From Turicibacter sp. TJ11 (lineage in GTDB: Bacteria > Bacillota_I > Bacilli_A > MOL361 > Turicibacteraceae), in NCBI RefSeq assembly GCF_021497505.1, contig NZ_CP069349.1:2017001-2081000 (forward strand): a stretch of DNA of 64,000 nt, read 5' to 3'. Shown here one piece after another: positions 53,222 to 63,142 of the stretch. The position numbers and the translations under genes were made by a program. Position 1 is the first letter of the stretch; each line of letters opens with the position of its first letter. The notes beneath the pieces were generated by a model. The model was not told where the DNA came from and made no database searches. It saw nothing but the letters and a program-made list of their open reading frames with translations.

Positions 53222-53222
53222 A

Positions 53223-53798
53223 CTATTCCTCTACAAATTCAATAATTCCGCTCCCTAGCTTACTAATACGTGCTAGAGAATATACATCGTATCCTTTATC
53301 AACTAATAACTGTCGTCCTGGTTGGAATGATTTCTCGATAACAATCCCAATCCCCGCTACTTTTGCTCCTGCTTCTTCAACTAAACGAATAGCTCCTAAA
53401 GCAGCCTCTCCGTTAGCTAAGAAATCATCAATAATTAAAACATGATCATCTTTTGAAATATATTTTTTAGATAACGTTAATTGGTAATCCGTTGATTTAG
53501 TAAATGAATGAACCGTTGTTTGATATAAGTCATCTTTTAAAATCTTAGATGATTGTTTTTTCAATGTTACCATCGGTAAATCCATTTGCATCGCCGTCAT
53601 AACAGCTGGTGCAATTCCAGAACTTTCAATCGTAAAGATTTTAGTCACTTGGTGATGTTCAAAATAATTTTTAAAACTTGTTCCGATTTCATACATTAAC
53701 TGAGCATCTACTCCATGATTTAAAAAAGAATCTACTTTTAGTACTGTCTCACTTAATGCAACTCCATCTGCTAAAATTCGTTGTTTTAACGTCTCCAC
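53223..53798 (-). CDS. xpt: Xanthine phosphoribosyltransferase
   Basis: 191 aa, normal length. The N-terminal '[31 protein letters not shown]' block and the PRPP motif [13 protein letters not shown] are characteristic. It converts xanthine and PRPP to XMP. It starts at GTG with GGAGG 8 nt upstream, immediately after the permease stop, so translation is coupled. The guanine riboswitch controls the operon. Confidence 0.95.
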   Translation of the reverse strand: METLKQRILADGVALSETVLKVDSFLNHGVDAQLMYEIGTSFKNYFEHHQVTKIFTIESSGIAPAVMTAMQMDLPMVTLKKQSSKILKDDLYQTTVHSFTKSTDYQLTLSKKYISKDDHVLIIDDFLANGEAALGAIRLVEEAGAKVAGIGIVIEKSFQPGRQLLVDKGYDVYSLARISKLGSGIIEFVEE

Positions 53799-55151
53799 CT
53801 AAGCAACCTCCACTTTTTCTAGTTTTACTGCACACTGTTGAGTTTCTTTTAATACGACATTTAAAACTAAAGCGACAATCGTTCCTGTTGAGATACCTGA
53901 TGAAAAGATCATTTGTAATGCTTCAGGTAATCCTGAAATAAAATCAGGACGGAACGTTACACCTAAACCTAATGCCATTGAAGTCGCAATAATTAAAAGA
54001 TTACGATCCGTTAACTCAACACGACTTAACGTTTTAATTCCAGCTGCAGCAACCATTCCGAACATCACAAGTCCAACCCCACCTAATACAGGTTGTGGAA
54101 TTCCATTAATTACACCTGCTAATTTAGGAAATAAACCTAAACAAACTAATAAAATACCTGCCATAACAGCGACATGTTTACTTGCTACTTTTGTTAACGA
54201 AATTAAACCAACATTTTGACTGAATGACGTATTAGAAAATGATCCGACTAATCCTCCACAAATACTTCCTAAACCATCGGCTAAAATTCCAGCTCCGATT
54301 TTTTTCTCAGTCATTTCAACATTAGATGTTTCACCAATGGCTTTTAAACATCCAACCGTTTCAATCGTCGTTACAAAGTAAGCCGGAATAAAAGCTAAAA
54401 CTGCTTTCCAATCAAAAATAATTCCATACTCTAAAATATTAGGAATCGCAAACCAGCTTGCATCTGATACAGATTTAAAATCAACCATTCCAAGTGGAAT
54501 ACAAACGATATACCCTACCATCATTCCAATTAAAATAGAAGCACTACTAATCATGCCTTTTCCATAACGATTTAATAATAATGTCACAACTAACACTAAC
54601 ATCGCAATAGAAATGTTTAATAAACTTCCATAATCAGCAGCACCTGTTCCACCCGCTGCCCAATCAATAGAAACTGGTAGTAATGTTAATCCAATTAAAC
54701 AAACAACCGTTCCAGTTACAATCGGTGGGAATAACTTCATTAATGGTTTAATAAAGAAACTTAAAATAATTTCAAATAATGAACCTAAAATGGTTGCTCC
54801 AACAATTCCTGCCATTCCTAATGTTGATCCAACTGAAATCGCAGGTGAAACAAATGTAAAATCTGTCCCCATAATACAAGCCACACGAGAACCAACTGGA
54901 CCTATTCCATAAGCTTGAATAATCGTTGCTAATCCTGCTGCTAAGATTGAAGCACTAATTAATGAGGTTGTCATACTACTATCAAACCCCAGTGATCCTG
55001 CAATGACAAGCGGCACGACAACAATTCCTGAGAAAGCCGCAAAAATATGCTGTAACCCAAATAAAACTTTCTTTCCAAGTGTTGGGTTATCATCAACCCC
55101 ATAAATTAAATTTGTTTGACTTAAATTTTTCTCCTTGTTACTCATCTCCAT
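53799..55151 (-). CDS. pbuX: Xanthine permease (nucleobase:cation symporter-2)
   Basis: About 450 aa with 12 to 14 hydrophobic segments. The NCS2 signatures are 'LFGLQHIFAAFSGIVVVPLV', 'GTDFTFVSPAISVG', and 'TSFSQNVGLI' (Q/E/N-x-G-x-I). The downstream xpt and upstream guanine riboswitch point to xanthine as substrate. The second ATG (55151) fits the AGGAG spacing better than the first. Confidence 0.93.
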   Translation of the reverse strand: MEMSNKEKNLSQTNLIYGVDDNPTLGKKVLFGLQHIFAAFSGIVVVPLVIAGSLGFDSSMTTSLISASILAAGLATIIQAYGIGPVGSRVACIMGTDFTFVSPAISVGSTLGMAGIVGATILGSLFEIILSFFIKPLMKLFPPIVTGTVVCLIGLTLLPVSIDWAAGGTGAADYGSLLNISIAMLVLVVTLLLNRYGKGMISSASILIGMMVGYIVCIPLGMVDFKSVSDASWFAIPNILEYGIIFDWKAVLAFIPAYFVTTIETVGCLKAIGETSNVEMTEKKIGAGILADGLGSICGGLVGSFSNTSFSQNVGLISLTKVASKHVAVMAGILLVCLGLFPKLAGVINGIPQPVLGGVGLVMFGMVAAAGIKTLSRVELTDRNLLIIATSMALGLGVTFRPDFISGLPEALQMIFSSGISTGTIVALVLNVVLKETQQCAVKLEKVEVA

Positions 55152-55292
55152 CATACACTCCTTTTTTTACAGAAATCAAAAAATAACTGATTTAATGAGA
55201 AATTATTTTTTGTTTCTGAGCCTTTATGAAAGGCTAATTATTTTCTAGATTACTGTGGATCTAGAATCACTATTTATGGCCAAATAGTTATA

Positions 55293-55328
55293 AAAAAAGC
55301 AGTACCTCGTGTTAAGATGAGGTACTGC
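55293..55328 (-). terminator. Riboswitch-controlled terminator
   Basis: GCAGTACCTC/GAGGTACTGC hairpin followed by T7 on the minus strand. It overlaps no gene and lies between the aptamer and pbuX. Confidence 0.9.
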
Positions 55329-55379
55329 CCATGTCGATATATACTAAAAAATATATATCTAAAAAAACATTCAACAGTG

Positions 55380-55448
55380 CCTCGTAGTCCGCACTTTTAC
55401 GGTTTGCGGGTAGAAACGCCCAATCCATATCATCAGGCATATACGAGT
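55380..55448 (-). ncRNA. Purine (guanine-class) riboswitch aptamer
   Basis: The minus strand shows the P1 arms CTCGTA/TACGAG, L2 'GTTTCTACC', L3 'CCGTAAA' and the specificity region GGACTACGAGG. The C in GAC-TA is the pyrimidine-74 position, which pairs with guanine (adenine riboswitches have U). Ligand binding should favour the terminator downstream and switch off pbuX-xpt. Confidence 0.95.
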
Positions 55449-55551
55449 CTGTATTCATTTTTATAGTTTTATTATATTATGCCAAGCATTAAATTACAAT
55501 ATTTTTCCACATTTATTATGTTTTTTTGAAAATAATGATTTATATTTTCAA

Positions 55552-55581
55552 AAAAGCCATCTTTCAATGAAGATGGCTACT
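55552..55581 (-). terminator. Terminator of rsmF
   Basis: AAAAAAGCCATCTT/AAGATGGCT with T6 on the minus strand. Confidence 0.8.
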
Positions 55582-55639
55582 AACTATCAAAATAAATATT
55601 ATTCATAAGTGGCAATAGACTTTTTGCCCATCGGGAATA

Positions 55640-57010
55640 TTAATTCCAACGCAATCCTTTTGGATAATGATTTTTTAGCATGTTGTTAGCAAGCTTTGCC
55701 CATCCAAGTGAATAACCATCCACACAAACTAAATACCAACCTTTTTCGCCGTCAAAAGGAATCGTTTCTCCACGTAAATAAGCAGTAATAGCCTCATCAC
55801 AAGATGTAAATGAAATTGAATGCTTCACATCTTGTGAAGTTAATGATAAAGCTAATGCATGAGAGGGTTCAAAACGATTTTTCTTCATCGTTCCTAAGTG
55901 CCAACCTGCTCGAATGACTTTTAATCCTTCAAATGTTAACATCTCTTCAGGTACGATGTACAGTTGATCCCCAAATAACACATAATCTCCTTTTGGAACA
56001 TCGATTAACGTCTCTTTAGCAAACGTTAAAAATTCTTGAAGTTTTTTCTTATCTTTTAACGGTTTCACATACTGACGCTTTGGTTCTTCAAAATGATCAT
56101 CTTCTAATTTCTTTAAGACAGCGACATAATGACCTTCTCCATGAATGTGATGTGGCCATAAACGATATGTTTTTTCAATTCCCTCAACGTCTTCTTTTGC
56201 CCACTCTAATTGTCCAGGTTTAAACCCCTCATATGCCTGCATCGTCTCAATTTCAAACTCTGGATGATTTTTAATGAATTTAGCAATGGCTTGCTCGTTT
56301 TCTTCAGGAGCAAACGTACACGTTGAATAAACGATGCGTCCACCTGGTTTTAACATTTTAGCGGCTTCCTCTAAAATATCTTGTTGACGATTTGCACAAA
56401 TTTCAACATTCTCAAGGCTCCACTCTTCTTGTGCGACCTCATCTTTTCTAAACATTCCTTCTCCTGAACATGGTGCATCAACCACAATACGATTGAAATA
56501 AAGAGGGAAGTGCTTCGCTAATTTTTGTGGACTTTCGTTTAATACAATCGCATTTTTAATTCCCATACGCTCAATATTTTGTGAAAGAATTTTAGCACGC
56601 TGTGGATAAATTTCATTCGTGATGAGTAAGCCCTCTTGTTGCAACTGTGAAGCAACATGTGTACTTTTTCCACCTGGTGCCGCACATAAATCTAATACTT
56701 TTTCACCCGGTACAGCTTCAACAAACGTTCCAACTGACATAGCACTCGGTTCTTGAATATAATAAACTCCCGCTTCATGATAAGGATGTTTTCCAGGTCG
56801 CTCAGCCTGTTGATAAAAGTATCCTTCTTTTACCCACGGAATCGATTTTAAATGAAATGGATTTAAATTTTCAAATTGTGTCATACTTGTTTTTAATGTA
56901 TTCAAACGTAATCCAAGAGATTTTTCTTGTTCATAGCTTGCAATAAATGCGTCATACTCTTCGTTTAGTAACGTCTTCATTTTATCTAAAAAGTCTTTTG
57001 GTAACGCCAT
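55640..57010 (-). CDS. rsmF: RsmF/NOL1-Nop2-sun family rRNA C5-cytosine methyltransferase
   Basis: 456 aa. SAM domain motifs: 'VLDLCAAPGGKSTHVA', 'VDAPCSGEGMFRKD' (Cys nucleophile region) and 'IVYSTCTFAPEENE' (second Cys). The C-terminal part has the PUA-like RsmF extension. It methylates cytosine in 16S rRNA. Length and motifs are normal. An intrinsic terminator follows. Monocistronic. Confidence 0.92.
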   Translation of the reverse strand: MALPKDFLDKMKTLLNEEYDAFIASYEQEKSLGLRLNTLKTSMTQFENLNPFHLKSIPWVKEGYFYQQAERPGKHPYHEAGVYYIQEPSAMSVGTFVEAVPGEKVLDLCAAPGGKSTHVASQLQQEGLLITNEIYPQRAKILSQNIERMGIKNAIVLNESPQKLAKHFPLYFNRIVVDAPCSGEGMFRKDEVAQEEWSLENVEICANRQQDILEEAAKMLKPGGRIVYSTCTFAPEENEQAIAKFIKNHPEFEIETMQAYEGFKPGQLEWAKEDVEGIEKTYRLWPHHIHGEGHYVAVLKKLEDDHFEEPKRQYVKPLKDKKKLQEFLTFAKETLIDVPKGDYVLFGDQLYIVPEEMLTFEGLKVIRAGWHLGTMKKNRFEPSHALALSLTSQDVKHSISFTSCDEAITAYLRGETIPFDGEKGWYLVCVDGYSLGWAKLANNMLKNHYPKGLRWN

Positions 57011-57118
57011 TTTTGACTCATCCTTTCGTACTTAGCTCTATTTATGGATTATAGTATAAAAGTGTCTCGCTTTAAATAAATAGTTAAAAAATTATCGAAA
57101 AAACACCTCTACTTTTAC

Positions 57119-57127
57119 TTATCCACA
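57119..57127. other. DnaA-box nonamer
   Basis: TTATCCACA in the 300-bp gap between rsmF and the antiporter gene. No other feature is visible in that gap. Confidence 0.55.
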
Positions 57128-57309
57128 ACATCTAAACTTCTTCAGAATCATTGAATCTTCTTTAATCTTAATCACAGGAGCAAGATTTTCCTTTATCCCC
57201 AAAACAGTATAATTCTTTTTAGATTTAATAAAAATAGGAATCATTTACTTATTTTTTACTTATAAAAGTAGATACTAAATAGGTGACTTATACTACTGGA
57301 GGTTTATTT

Positions 57310-58359
57310 ATGAAGCTTTTGAAATATATGCTTATTTTTGTTCCTATTAGTTTCATCGGTTATTTTTTAAACTTTTCACCAACGATCATGTTTATTCTTG
57401 CCTGTTTATCAATTATTCCATTAGCAGGATTAATGGGAGAAGGAACAGAAGAAATTTCGTTTTATGCAGGACCTAAAATTGGTGGATTTTTAAATGGGAC
57501 GTTTGGAAACGCAACAGAATTAATCATTTCCTTTTTTGCGTTAAAACAAGGATTATTTGAAGTCGTTAAATCATCTATCGCTGGAGCTGTCATCGGAAAC
57601 ATCTTACTTGTACTAGGGGCGAGCATGTTAGCGGGAGGGTTAAAATATAAAACACAAAAATTTAATGAAAAAGTATCGGATGTCTCATCTAGTATGTTGT
57701 TATTTGCGGTATTAGGACTTTGTATTCCTGCGCTATTTACTCATACGGTCGATCCGAGTTTACTCAATACACGCTATGAAGGATTAAGTTTATTTGTCGC
57801 TGTTATTATGATTATCATTTATGCCTTAAGTCTTCTCTTTTCATTTAGTACACATAAACATCTTTATGCCATTTCACCAACAGAAGATTTGAATCATCAA
57901 GCGAAATGGTCATTACCAAAAGCTCTCCTCATTCTTCTTCTCTCAACCGTTGTGATCGCTATTGAAAGTGAATTTTTAGTTAGTGGAATTGAACCCATTA
58001 CTGAAAGTTTAGGTTGGAGTGAATTTTTCGTTGGAATCATTTTAATACCGATTATCGGGAATGCTGCTGAACATAGTACAGCCATTACAATGGCTCTTAA
58101 AAATAAAATGGACGTTGCACTTGAGATTGCTATCGGATCAAGTTTACAGATTATTTTATTTGTTGCGCCCATTCTTATCTTTTTAAGTTTATTCTTTACC
58201 CCAATGAGTATCGTCTTTAATGAATTTGAGTTAGTTGCGCTATTAGCTGCAATTATCATTGCTAATAAGGTCGCTCATGATGGAGAGTCGAATTGGTTAG
58301 AAGGCGTTCAACTTCTTTCTGTTTATCTCATTATTGCAGCATCCTTCTTTATCTTATAA
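57310..58359 (+). CDS. cax: Calcium/proton antiporter (CaCA family)
   Basis: 349 aa, about eleven membrane helices. The two CaCA repeats are visible: 'GTFGNATELIISFFAL' and 'IIGNAAEHSTAITMALK' contain the conserved G-N-A-x-E ion site. It exports Ca2+ in exchange for protons. The ATG at 57310 has CTGGAGG 8 nt upstream; a GTG nine codons earlier lies before that site. Confidence 0.9.
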   Translation: MKLLKYMLIFVPISFIGYFLNFSPTIMFILACLSIIPLAGLMGEGTEEISFYAGPKIGGFLNGTFGNATELIISFFALKQGLFEVVKSSIAGAVIGNILLVLGASMLAGGLKYKTQKFNEKVSDVSSSMLLFAVLGLCIPALFTHTVDPSLLNTRYEGLSLFVAVIMIIIYALSLLFSFSTHKHLYAISPTEDLNHQAKWSLPKALLILLLSTVVIAIESEFLVSGIEPITESLGWSEFFVGIILIPIIGNAAEHSTAITMALKNKMDVALEIAIGSSLQIILFVAPILIFLSLFFTPMSIVFNEFELVALLAAIIIANKVAHDGESNWLEGVQLLSVYLIIAASFFIL

Positions 58360-58394
58360 AAAAGAGCTATAACTAATTTAGTTATAGCTCTTTA
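58359..58394. terminator. Shared terminator
   Basis: AAAAAAGAGCTATAACTAA/TTAGTTATAGCTCTTT, between the antiporter and EAL genes (convergent). Confidence 0.88.
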
Positions 58395-60602
58395 ACTATT
58401 TTCATATCGACTTTTAATAAATTGTTGAAACTCAGTTAACTCTAAAGGTTTACTGTAAAAATATCCTTGAATGTAAATTTGGTGTAACGGAATTCTTTTG
58501 ATCATGGACTGTTGTAATTCATTTTCAACACCTTCTACAACAATCGTAATATCTTTGTTTTGAGATAAGTAGTAGATAACACCAATTAAAGCTTCATTTG
58601 ATGATTCTCCGATATGATCAATGAAATATTTATCCAGTTTAATTAAATTAAAATCGAACTTATCTAATAAGAAGAAGTTTGAATACTCCATACCAAAATC
58701 ATCAAGAGCAATTTTAAAACCGACATCTTTTAGATAACTAATATTTTCTCTAACCTTCGTGTCATTATTTCCTCGAACACTCTCTGTTATTTCTAAACAA
58801 ATCGCTTGTTTAGGCACATTAGATTCCATTAAAACCTTGGCAATGGTCTGACAAAAGTCATCATTTTCAATCTCCCGAAACGTTAAATTCATGGAAATAT
58901 AAAATGGCTTAGACTTCTTACTTGCGGATAACACTCCATAATTATCTAATACTTTATTCAAAATCCAGGTGGTTACTTCCCCCATCATATGACAAGATTC
59001 AATTTGCTCAATACTTTTATCTGGCATAATTAATTGATTATCTACTTGTAGACGAAGAAGCGCTTCAGCCCCCATCACCTCATCTGTTTTAGGGTTCACG
59101 ATCGGTTGATAAACAATGAAATAATTCTCATTTTCTAAATAGTTTCGAATCTCTCTACGAGTCGAAGAAACTTTAATTTTGGGATGAATGAATTTTTCAC
59201 CAAATATGATCGTTATTATAATTAATAAAATAGAGACTAATAAATTAATAACTGTTAAAAACAACCGTTCGTTAATTAAGCGATCATAGTCAAAACGATA
59301 ACTCATGTATTGTAAATATTCCCCTAAAACCAAGTCAGTCTGTTTTTGACGTAATAAAATAAGTTCTTGATTATATTTTGCTTCCTTTTCTACCTCATTT
59401 GCCAATCGATAAGTATCTATTAATTGCTCATAATATAAAATTTGATTGAATAGATTAGATTGCTCATCCACATACGGTAATATCAATTCAAGATTTTTAA
59501 TGGCCTCGTCATAATTTTGAGTTTGTTTATGAAATAAACCGTTAATAAAATAATAAGTATTTTTCGTATTAATAAAATAATCTGAGTAATCTTTATCGAT
59601 ATAGTTAGCTAATGCTTTTAATTTAATTTGCGCATTTTCTATCTCCTGTTGTTCAATATAGAATAATGCTAACATAACAGTTTGATAAAAATTCATAATT
59701 TCTACTTCTTTATCAGATAACTGATATTTATAATGATCTAATTTAAAAGTTAGCTCATTTGATTCATCCACTTGTCCTATATGATGCTTAAGAATCGCTA
59801 TTGAAATGAGTTTCTTAATTTCTAAATCATTTTTTAGCTTAACATCTTTTATCTGACTAGATTCGATGCTTTCTAATAAATCCATCCCTGCCTCATATGC
59901 ACCTATGTGATAAGTGACCGTTGCAATACGAAGCAAAGCCATCCCCTTACTATACCAATCATTTATCGAATGAGACAAACTAATAATCTTTAAATTTGTT
60001 TCAATCACTTCAGCATAGCTTCGATTATAATAATAAACATTCCCTAATAATTTTAAATATTTTAACTGTTGCTCATCACTCATTGGATTTGAATCAGATA
60101 CAACCTGTTCTAAAATGGAAACAGATAACGATTTTTTTTCATGATCTAATAAGATACATTGAACAATACTTTCAATTAAATCATAATTTTTTCCATATTG
60201 AGACTTAGGAATCAATTCAAAGGCGTTTTTAGAATACTCTAATGACTTTTTATCATCGACGGAATGGTTTAAGTGAGATAAAACTTTATAGCTATAGGCA
60301 CTATTAATTTGATTATCCTTTGTGGTTACATCCCTAAAATAATCAGTAGCTAACTCATCATTCCCATCAATCAAATTCACATAGCCTGAAATAAATAACT
60401 TATCTGACTCACTTAAAAAAGGCGAATTTAGCTTATTCATCAATAAATCTGATGAATAATTAAAATCGTTTGTTTCACTAATTGCACTGAGTTGAATCTC
60501 ATGAATAAACTTTCGATTTTTAATTTCAATTGATGAAACAGTAACAAGTAAAATCATTAATATACTGATAATAAAATATTTAAACTTGCTAATTATATTC
60601 AC
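58392..60602 (-). CDS. EAL-domain c-di-GMP phosphodiesterase with TPR-like sensor
   Basis: 736 aa. The N-terminal span (about 9-26) is followed by a roughly 420-residue helical region with TPR-like repeats, a second span (about 455-475) and a C-terminal EAL domain (about 490-730). Catalytic motifs are intact: GAEALLR, CLEITES, LDDFG, K in LIKLDKYF and EGVE. It should hydrolyse c-di-GMP. The sensor region is outside the membrane. The start is uncertain: a GTG at 60602 overlaps its own AGAGG, so a non-standard or downstream start is possible. Confidence 0.88.
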   Translation of the reverse strand: MNIISKFKYFIISILMILLVTVSSIEIKNRKFIHEIQLSAISETNDFNYSSDLLMNKLNSPFLSESDKLFISGYVNLIDGNDELATDYFRDVTTKDNQINSAYSYKVLSHLNHSVDDKKSLEYSKNAFELIPKSQYGKNYDLIESIVQCILLDHEKKSLSVSILEQVVSDSNPMSDEQQLKYLKLLGNVYYYNRSYAEVIETNLKIISLSHSINDWYSKGMALLRIATVTYHIGAYEAGMDLLESIESSQIKDVKLKNDLEIKKLISIAILKHHIGQVDESNELTFKLDHYKYQLSDKEVEIMNFYQTVMLALFYIEQQEIENAQIKLKALANYIDKDYSDYFINTKNTYYFINGLFHKQTQNYDEAIKNLELILPYVDEQSNLFNQILYYEQLIDTYRLANEVEKEAKYNQELILLRQKQTDLVLGEYLQYMSYRFDYDRLINERLFLTVINLLVSILLIIITIIFGEKFIHPKIKVSSTRREIRNYLENENYFIVYQPIVNPKTDEVMGAEALLRLQVDNQLIMPDKSIEQIESCHMMGEVTTWILNKVLDNYGVLSASKKSKPFYISMNLTFREIENDDFCQTIAKVLMESNVPKQAICLEITESVRGNNDTKVRENISYLKDVGFKIALDDFGMEYSNFFLLDKFDFNLIKLDKYFIDHIGESSNEALIGVIYYLSQNKDITIVVEGVENELQQSMIKRIPLHQIYIQGYFYSKPLELTEFQQFIKSRYENS

Positions 60603-60691
60603 CTCTTTAACATCATTGTTTAACCAATTTTATCATAATTTTAAAATTTTTTTTGATAAATGGAACCCTTTATTTATAAATCTTTTCTAAT

Positions 60692-60727
60692 TAAAAAGAC
60701 GTTCGTGAAATGAACGTCTTTTTAATT
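60692..60727 (-). terminator. Terminator of the phnA gene
   Basis: AAAAAGACGTTC/GAACGTCTTTTTAATT. It overlaps the gene stop region. Confidence 0.8.
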
Positions 60728-61073
60728 AGATTTTTTTAACGAATTCAGATTTTAAGCTCATCGCTCCAAATCCATCGATTTTACAATCAATATCATGACC
60801 ATTTGGTGAATCAAACACTAAACGGATTCCTTTTACTTTAGTTCCTTGCTTAATGGCTGAAGAACTTCCTTTAACTTTTAAATCTTTAATGACAGTAACA
60901 GTATCTCCATCTGCTAAAATATTTCCGTTCGCATCACGAATGACATTCGCTTCAGCTGCTTCAGCCTCAGCCGCTGGACTCCACTCATGAGCACACATTG
61001 GACAAACTAACATACTTCCATCTTCATATGTATATTCTGAATTACATTTAGGGCAATTTGGTAAAGCTGACAT
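60726..61073 (-). CDS. phnA: PhnA/YjdM family zinc-ribbon protein
   Basis: 115 aa. An N-terminal zinc ribbon (CPKC ... CPMC) is followed by a KOW/SH3-like C-terminus ('[32 protein letters not shown]'). The name PhnA comes from early phosphonate work; true function is unclear. The ATG at 61073 ([10 protein letters not shown]) has GGAGG 7 nt upstream; an ATG two codons earlier is too close. Confidence 0.88.
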   Translation of the reverse strand: MSALPNCPKCNSEYTYEDGSMLVCPMCAHEWSPAAEAEAAEANVIRDANGNILADGDTVTVIKDLKVKGSSSAIKQGTKVKGIRLVFDSPNGHDIDCKIDGFGAMSLKSEFVKKI

Positions 61074-61309
61074 CTTCATTCCTCCATTCTAACGACTTCC
61101 ATGAGTCATTATCATATCATAAAACGTCATTTTTTTCAAAAGTGTCTTTGAGTTTAACTATATGAAAATAATAACACTCTTAGAGTGCACGACATGGATA
61201 AAAATTACTCATCTCTTGAATCTTTCTCACCAATCTTTGATCTATTAAATGATGCCATAGATAAGTAAGATCTAAGTAAAATAAATTTTTTATTAGTATT
61301 AGAACTATT

Positions 61310-61385
61310 TTATCCACAGTACCTTTATTAGATAAAATATATTACTTTTTTCTACCTATAGATTATCACTCGTCTGTTATCCACA
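61310..61385. other. Two DnaA-box nonamers
   Basis: TTATCCACA at 61310-61318 and 61377-61385 (same orientation) in the 330-bp gap 61074-61402, which has no gene. Confidence 0.55.
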
Positions 61386-61402
61386 TTTTTATTTTTTCAA
61401 CA

Positions 61403-61431
61403 TTAAAAAAACTACCTCTTTATGAGGTAGC
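61403..61431 (-). terminator. Terminator inside the holin-like gene end
   Basis: GCTACCTC/GAGGTAG stem with T7 on the minus strand. The stem overlaps the last codons (A-T-S-stop). Confidence 0.8.
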
Positions 61432-61731
61432 ATTATTGTCATTTGAATCGTCACTAGAGTTTTCATCTTCAATTTCTTGAACTTTCATCATTTCTTTAAA
61501 AAATTGATGTGTTCCTGTACTAGCAAGTCCAGAAACTAATCCGGCAAGAATAACGTCAGCTGTTAATGAATTATTAATAAAGACGTTTAATGATAGTCCA
61601 AGAACTGCCATGATGAGTGGAATATACTTATTAGGAATAAAGGTTAAGCTATCTTTAATAACGTAACCCACACATAAACAGATTCCAACAATAGTGGGTA
61701 CACAAAAGCTTTGTAAAAAGGCTAGGTCCAT
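61420..61731 (-). CDS. Phage holin-like membrane protein
   Basis: 103 aa. 'PTIVGICLCVGYVIKDSL ... IPNKYIPLIMAVLGLSLNVFINN ... ILAGLVSGLASTGTHQFFKEM' matches Phage_holin_5_2-type proteins, with three spans and an acidic Asn/Asp/Ser tail. No endolysin or other phage gene is nearby, so it is a lone remnant or a domesticated gene. Function is not proven. The 300 bp upstream (61732-62044) is AT-rich and empty. Confidence 0.7.
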   Translation of the reverse strand: MDLAFLQSFCVPTIVGICLCVGYVIKDSLTFIPNKYIPLIMAVLGLSLNVFINNSLTADVILAGLVSGLASTGTHQFFKEMMKVQEIEDENSSDDSNDNNATS

Positions 61732-62044
61732 TGCGATCGCTCCTATAATATATAGTCTTAAGCAAATGTATTGATGTTTAGTGCTACTTAAGCTCTATAT
61801 ATTTATATGACGTCTACTTTATATTCTTTTTACATTTACCCATAATATTGTAAATATTTCCCATAATCTAAAAACTTTAATTCATTACCCTACATTATAA
61901 CTATACTTTCTATAAAAAGTTGAATTAATCATAATTACCTAAAAAAAGATTTTTGTTTATATATTTAGTTCTCATTGTAAAAAAAAAGATCGTTTCGTTA
62001 TTTTTTTATTATAATCTGACTAACATTTTTACTCTAATTTATTC

Positions 62045-62464
62045 TTAAATCCAATCAATCATAAGTAATTGTTTTAACAACTCTACTGATTCTTCTCCAA
62101 TTTTTTGACTAATCTCCTGTTCAATTTCCATTTTAAGTTGACGGCTTCGCTCGCAGTAAGCAACCCCCTTTGAGGTAAGTTGTGTATACTTATGATGTCC
62201 TTCTTGACTAATAAACGTTAAATATCCTTTTTCTTCTAGTTTTTTAGCACATTTAAACATTGCTTGTCTGGAAACATTCGCACATCTAGCAACTTCTGCT
62301 AATGAGATTTTTCCCATATTGAGTTTTGCTAAAAGTAGGGCTTCTGTATGTGAAATCTCTTCTTCTTCGCTACTTGACCATCTTTCTTCTACTGTACGTC
62401 TTAATACAATATGCTTTTCACTAATTAAATCAATTAAATTTAATCCTTCTAGATGTTTATTCAC
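62045..62464 (-). CDS. MarR-family transcriptional regulator
   Basis: About 139 aa. Winged helix typical of MarR ('ISLAEVARCANVSRQAMFKCAKKLEEKGYL', 'EGHHKYTQLTSKG'). It is divergent from the DUF2798 gene with a duplicated operator between them, so it probably represses both. The start is uncertain: GTG 62464 with GAGGTGA, or an upstream ATG (62485) with no clear site. Confidence 0.82.
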   Translation of the reverse strand: MNKHLEGLNLIDLISEKHIVLRRTVEERWSSSEEEEISHTEALLLAKLNMGKISLAEVARCANVSRQAMFKCAKKLEEKGYLTFISQEGHHKYTQLTSKGVAYCERSRQLKMEIEQEISQKIGEESVELLKQLLMIDWI

Positions 62465-62524
62465 AAACATCACCTCATCTTTCATTTAGTACTATTGTAT
62501 CATATCTCTTTCGATCCCCAAAAC

Positions 62525-62585
62525 GTAAACTAAGTTGACATATTATTATAAAAACCTTATAATTATTTAGTAAACTAAGTTGACA
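62525..62585 (+). promoter_or_regulatory. Consensus promoter with duplicated operator
   Basis: GTAAACTAAGTTGACA occurs exactly twice (62525-62540, 62570-62585). The first holds TTGACA (62535-62540), 17 bp before TATAAT (62558-62563), a perfect sigma-A promoter. The second lies at the transcription start. TTAGT-AA-ACTAA around 62567 is a palindrome. Binding at the two copies would block the promoter. Confidence 0.8.
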
Positions 62586-62614
62586 AAGACTTATGTTAAA
62601 GGAGATAAAAAACA

Positions 62615-63142
62615 ATGGGACAAACTAAATTTCAAAAAATGATATTTACATTACTTATGTGCTTCTTTATGGTACTTGGAATGACGATTTATAACATGAT
62701 CTTAAATGAAGGATTAAGTAATCAATTTTTTATTCATTTGTTAAAAGAATTTTGGCTCGGATTTATGGTAGCTTTAATTATTGATCTTTTTATTGTTGGA
62801 AAACTAGCTAAGAAAATTGCTTTTAAATTAGTGAAACCAACACCTGAAACAAAACCAATTAAAATTATTTTAGCTATTTCAAGTTGTATGGTAATCGGAA
62901 TGGTATTATTCATGTCAATGTATGGGGCCATCTTAGCCGTTGGATTTAATCTAACAACTTTAAAAATTTATCCTCTATGTATTGCACGTAACTTTATTAT
63001 GGCTCTTCCATTAAATTTACTGGTCGTTTCACCACTAGTTCGTTTCTTATTCCCAAAAATTCCATTTGAAAAAATCGAAAAAACAGTATCTAATGAAGAC
63101 TTAAGTATGAATTCGGACTTAGTTACTGAAACTGAATTTTAA
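62615..63142 (+). CDS. DUF2798 membrane protein
   Basis: 175 aa with four spans ('FTLLMCFFMVLGMTIYNMIL', 'LGFMVALIIDLFIVGKLAKK', 'CMVIGMVLFMSMYGAIL', 'FIMALPLNLLVVSPLVRFLF'), the DUF2798 repeat layout. Function is unknown in the family. It has an AAAGGAG site and a perfect promoter under probable MarR control, so it may respond to a small toxic molecule. Not a known efflux family. Confidence 0.85.
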   Translation: MGQTKFQKMIFTLLMCFFMVLGMTIYNMILNEGLSNQFFIHLLKEFWLGFMVALIIDLFIVGKLAKKIAFKLVKPTPETKPIKIILAISSCMVIGMVLFMSMYGAILAVGFNLTTLKIYPLCIARNFIMALPLNLLVVSPLVRFLFPKIPFEKIEKTVSNEDLSMNSDLVTETEF

